DNA of 8,019 bases from assembly GCA_011064865.1 (NCBI GenBank), contig JAAKFX010000073.1, positions 1-8,019 on the forward strand, written 5' to 3'. Source of the DNA: Candidatus Anoxychlamydiales bacterium (GTDB lineage: Bacteria; Chlamydiota; Chlamydiia; Chlamydiales; SM23-39). The notes beneath the pieces are model-generated. The model saw only the letters and a list, made by a program, of their open reading frames with translations. It did no database searches and was not told where the DNA came from. Position 1 is the stretch's first letter. Each line of letters opens with the position of its first letter. Positions 5,993-8,019 of the stretch are shown piece after piece. Made by a program: the position numbers and the translations under genes.

Positions 5993-6406
5993 ATGTCTGA
6001 TTCTGAAGCCTACGATGTAACAAAAGACATTTCCTCGAAATGTTTTCGCATAACAAAATTGACTATGTATTCACTTTTCTCATTGGCTTTCTCTTTTCTT
6101 GTTTTTGTAACCATGAATCCAACTTTTTTGAAATTATCAATTTTTGCTTCCTGTTTTATAGTTAATATTTACTTTTATATGATCTTTCATCAGCTTGCAA
6201 AAAAAAATAAAACAACATCTCCAATTAATAAAACTCCAGATATACCTCATTATTTGAGCAATAACAAACTTTACAAAGTTTTTCAAAAAATAAATCTTAA
6301 ATCATCTAAATTCACAATCACTTCATTTCTTTTTTTTCATATTTTAAATTATCTAACACTCTTTTTTTTCTCTATTTGTACTCTATTGAAATTGAATATT
6401 TTCTAA
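5993..6406 (+). CDS. Three-helix membrane protein of unknown function
   Basis: The 137-residue product has a short polar start (MSDSEAYDVTKDISSK), hydrophobic segments at about 24-41 and 45-67, a polar loop of about 40 residues with KKNKTTSPINKTPD, and a third long phenylalanine-rich hydrophobic segment at about 108-133. There is no cleavable signal peptide. AAAAGG at 5980-5985, 7 bases before the ATG, is a fair ribosome binding site. The broken endonuclease gene follows 49 bases after the stop on the same strand, so the two may once have been cotranscribed. The frame is well kept although its neighbour is decayed, which suggests this gene is not part of the same loss. I recognise no family; the pairing of two helices, a loop and a third helix is common among uncharacterised inner-membrane proteins. 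Confidence 0.6.
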   Translation: MSDSEAYDVTKDISSKCFRITKLTMYSLFSLAFSFLVFVTMNPTFLKLSIFASCFIVNIYFYMIFHQLAKKNKTTSPINKTPDIPHYLSNNKLYKVFQKINLKSSKFTITSFLFFHILNYLTLFFFSICTLLKLNIF

Positions 6407-6455
6407 AATTTAAATTGCGTTATTAAAAAATCTCTAACACTCTATAACTCTCTTC

Positions 6456-7225
6456 ATGCAAACAAAAAAACTTAAACATTTTCTATTTGGATTTTTAGCA
6501 GGAATTACCGTAATAATATTTTTGTCTTACCCAAAAAAAAACACTCCCCTACAAACCTTTTCTTCTTTCCCAATTTTAAAGAAAACTGATTATTTCATAG
6601 GATATGATAGTAGAGGTAAAATTCCTTTATGGGTTTTAGAAAGTTTATCATCAAAAAATCTTACTAAAAATGCTAATAGAAAATTTTCTAGTTTTCAAGA
6701 AGATCTTGAGATTTATCCACTACATAGAAGCTCTTTAGATGATTATAAACATTCAGGTTATGATAGGGGCCATCTAGTTCCTGCAAGATCTCATAGTCAT
6801 TCTCAAGAAGTATTGCAGGAAACTTTTCTTCTTTCCAATATTTGCCCGCAAGATCATTCTTTAAATTCAGGTTTATGGTTTGAATTGGAAAAATTATCGA
6901 GAGATTTAACTTCGAAATATAAACATGTTGATGTTATCTCCGGCCCATTATTTATGCCATTAGAGAAAAACAATAAAAGATTTGATTTATTAAATACCCT
7001 CTTATTGGAGAAAATGATGTTGCTGTTCCAACTCATTTTTTTTAAATAATTCGATTTAAAAATGATAAAGGATCTTTTGAAACTATCTCTTATATTCTAC
7101 CTAATCAAAAAATCGGAAAATCTAAAGCTTTAAATGATTTTGTTTCGGATTTGAAAACGATCGAAAAAGCATCTGGCTTAATATTTAAAAACATTCTTTC
7201 GTTCCACAAATACCATATCAAATAA
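6456..7225 (+). pseudogene. DNA/RNA non-specific endonuclease (NucA/EndoG type), broken by a frameshift and a nonsense change
   Basis: The first frame (6456-7049) encodes an N-terminal hydrophobic anchor or uncleaved signal (residues 8-24), then the Endonuclease_NS core. YDRGHLVPA (102-110) contains the catalytic DRGH with H106, followed by LSNICPQDHSLNSGLW (126-141) with N137 at the Mg-binding position and VDVISGPLF (158-166). Near 6995-7005 the family sequence continues two bases out of phase (IGENDVAVPTHFF), consistent with an extra CT in the run CCCTCTTATT. That frame then meets TAA at 7043-7045, where AAA would restore the expected THFFKIIRF, and afterwards reads FKNDKGSFETISYILPNQK and IEKASGLIF to a natural stop at 7223-7225. 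The repaired length of about 255 residues fits the family. The enzyme would cut DNA and RNA outside the cytoplasm. As read, the product lacks its C-terminal third, though the catalytic core residues remain. No ribosome binding site is evident before the ATG. Confidence 0.87.
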
Positions 7226-7243
7226 AAACCCCCTCTTCCCTAT

Positions 7244-7270
7244 AAAAATTCGTCATTTTTAGAAAACGAC
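7244..7270 (-). terminator. Probable weak intrinsic terminator after the acetyltransferase gene
   Basis: On the minus strand GTCGTTTT and AAAATGAC form an 8-bp stem (7252-7270, one G-U pair) with a three-base loop, followed after GAA by a T5 run (7248-7244). It lies 24 bases after the stop of the minus-strand gene at 7295. The stem is AT-rich and the T run short, so it is weak. Confidence 0.4.
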
Positions 7271-7294
7271 TATACACCCTAAACGTTTTTATAA

Positions 7295-7783
7295 TCATGA
7301 AAGCATAATTATATAAACATTTCTTTTGCCCAAATTATCAAGAGTACAATTAAATGACAGCCAAAAATTGTTAGCATTTTCTAAATCTTTATCAACTTCG
7401 ATTTTAATGTTTTTTGCTTTGTCTTTTGCCCATCTGATAATATTCAAAAATGATTTATACCCAGTCTTTTGTCGTCTTTCATCTGGTACTATGTAATATT
7501 CTGCCACAAAAAGAGAGTCCTCATGGAAATAAAGATTAGCTAAACCAACGGTTTTATTACGTTTCTTTAAAAATAAAAAATATCTATTCTTTTGGAAAAA
7601 CCGCTCTTTTAATTGCTTTTCATAATCTTTCATGATCCTTTTATCTGAAAAAACTTTAGACCAAGATTCATTAAGATATTCAAAACACATTTCTAAATAT
7701 TTATCCCAGTTTTTATCATCCGGATAAACAAAAATAAAAGAATAAGAAGCATATTGATCAGTATTATCCGTTGCTTTTACCAT
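7295..7783 (-). CDS. GNAT-like N-acetyltransferase
   Basis: The 162-residue product shows the late half of a GNAT fold. TVGLANLYF (78-86) is the central beta strand, AEYYIVPDERRQKTGYKSFLNII (94-116) is motif A with the acetyl-CoA pyrophosphate loop, and ENANNFWLSFNC (135-146) matches the N..A..FY..GF segment near the end. In the loop the usual R-G-x-G-x-G pattern reads R-Q-K-T-G-Y-K, so only one glycine (G108) is kept and cofactor binding may be altered. GNAT proteins move an acetyl group from acetyl-CoA to an amine of a small molecule or protein in the cytoplasm; the acceptor here is unknown. I chose ATG at 7783 because GGGAGG lies 3 bases upstream. A TTG at 7810 would add nine residues but has no ribosome binding site. 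It converges with the endonuclease pseudogene and ends before a weak terminator-like hairpin. Confidence 0.68.
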   Translation of the reverse strand: MVKATDNTDQYASYSFIFVYPDDKNWDKYLEMCFEYLNESWSKVFSDKRIMKDYEKQLKERFFQKNRYFLFLKKRNKTVGLANLYFHEDSLFVAEYYIVPDERRQKTGYKSFLNIIRWAKDKAKNIKIEVDKDLENANNFWLSFNCTLDNLGKRNVYIIMLS

Positions 7784-7904
7784 AAGCCTCCCTTTCTGTG
7801 TAATTTTCAAGCCTGGTGTTTGGTTAACAAGCTTAAAAAAACAGTTAACTACCTCTTAAGATTTATGGGATCCCCAACTTCAATCACCTTCTTTTAGTAT
7901 ATGA

Positions 7905-8019
7905 TCAATTTCCTTCAATAAACCATTTACGAAACTCTGTTTTTGTTGCTTCTGGGTGACCATCGTAAAATATAAAAAATTCTATCACTCCTATTACATC
8001 ATTATTTTTCAAAATTTTT
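7905..8019 (-). CDS. C-terminal end of an unrecognised protein, 5' part beyond window
   Basis: The minus-strand frame is open from the right edge to a TGA at 7905-7907 and gives 37 residues, ending HPEATKTEFRKWFIEGN. A hydrophobic strand-like stretch (VIGVIEFFIFYDG) precedes a charged amphipathic end. It points in the same direction as the acetyltransferase gene, whose ATG lies 121 bases downstream, so the two might be cotranscribed. The fragment is too short to name a family. A frame of this length could occur by chance, but the residue make-up looks protein-like. Confidence 0.4.
   Translation of the reverse strand, partial: KILKNNDVIGVIEFFIFYDGHPEATKTEFRKWFIEGN

Noticed and set aside
6854..7036. 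Minus-strand 60-codon frame
   Set aside because: It is antisense to the endonuclease pseudogene and has no start signal or family features.
7823..7855. GTTAAC repeated on both sides of an A7 tract, possible terminator
   Set aside because: GTTAAC is itself a palindrome, so two copies do not make a real stem beyond 6 bp, and no suitable T run follows.
1..8019. CRISPR array, tRNA or rRNA genes, insertion sequence ends
   Set aside because: I saw no regularly spaced repeats, no cloverleaf-like sequence, no rRNA-like stretch and no transposase or paired terminal repeats.

Overview
The window reads as two unlike pieces of DNA joined near position 800. Positions 1 to about 800 are GC-rich (36 of 60 bases are G or C in the line starting at 181) and carry, on the minus strand, the end of a corrinoid protein gene (mttC-like) followed by the start of a trimethylamine methyltransferase family gene (mttB-like). 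This is the usual order of a methylotrophic methyltransferase operon. Everything to the right is very AT-rich (about a quarter G+C in lines I counted by eye), with long A and T runs, loosely packed genes and one decayed gene. That style suits a host-associated or reductively evolving bacterium, but no marker gene fixes the taxon. The seam may be a real illegitimate recombination or an assembly or amplification chimera; the sequence alone cannot decide.

Layout from left to right: partial mttB-like gene (1-618, minus); internally deleted 3' remnant of mttC (632 to about 802, minus); a four-helix membrane protein whose 3' end is lost at the seam (1221 leftward, minus); a three-helix membrane protein (1250-1576, minus) whose ribosome binding site is a (GA)7 repeat; a small two-helix membrane protein (1742-1984, plus); an HD-domain phosphohydrolase of the YfbR/HDDC2 type (2086-2691, minus); a 674-residue fusion of a 10-helix EamA/DMT transporter with an FkbM-type SAM-dependent methyltransferase (2701-4725, minus); a second, MTS-like class I methyltransferase (4966-5643, minus); a 349-base gene-free stretch; a three-helix membrane protein (5993-6406, plus); a DNA/RNA non-specific endonuclease broken by one frameshift and one nonsense change (6456-7225, plus); a GNAT-like acetyltransferase (7295-7783, minus); and the C-terminal end of an unrecognised protein (7905 to the right edge, minus).

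The most interesting part is 2086-5643, where three genes point the same way: a class I methyltransferase, a transporter fused to a second methyltransferase, and an HD phosphohydrolase 9 bases behind the fusion. The 10-helix topology places the methyltransferase domain in the cytoplasm, where SAM is. Two readings are open: an exporter coupled to the enzyme that methylates its cargo, or an importer (some DMT-family carriers of intracellular bacteria take up SAM) coupled to a SAM consumer. Both are inference; the fusion itself is read directly from one uninterrupted frame.
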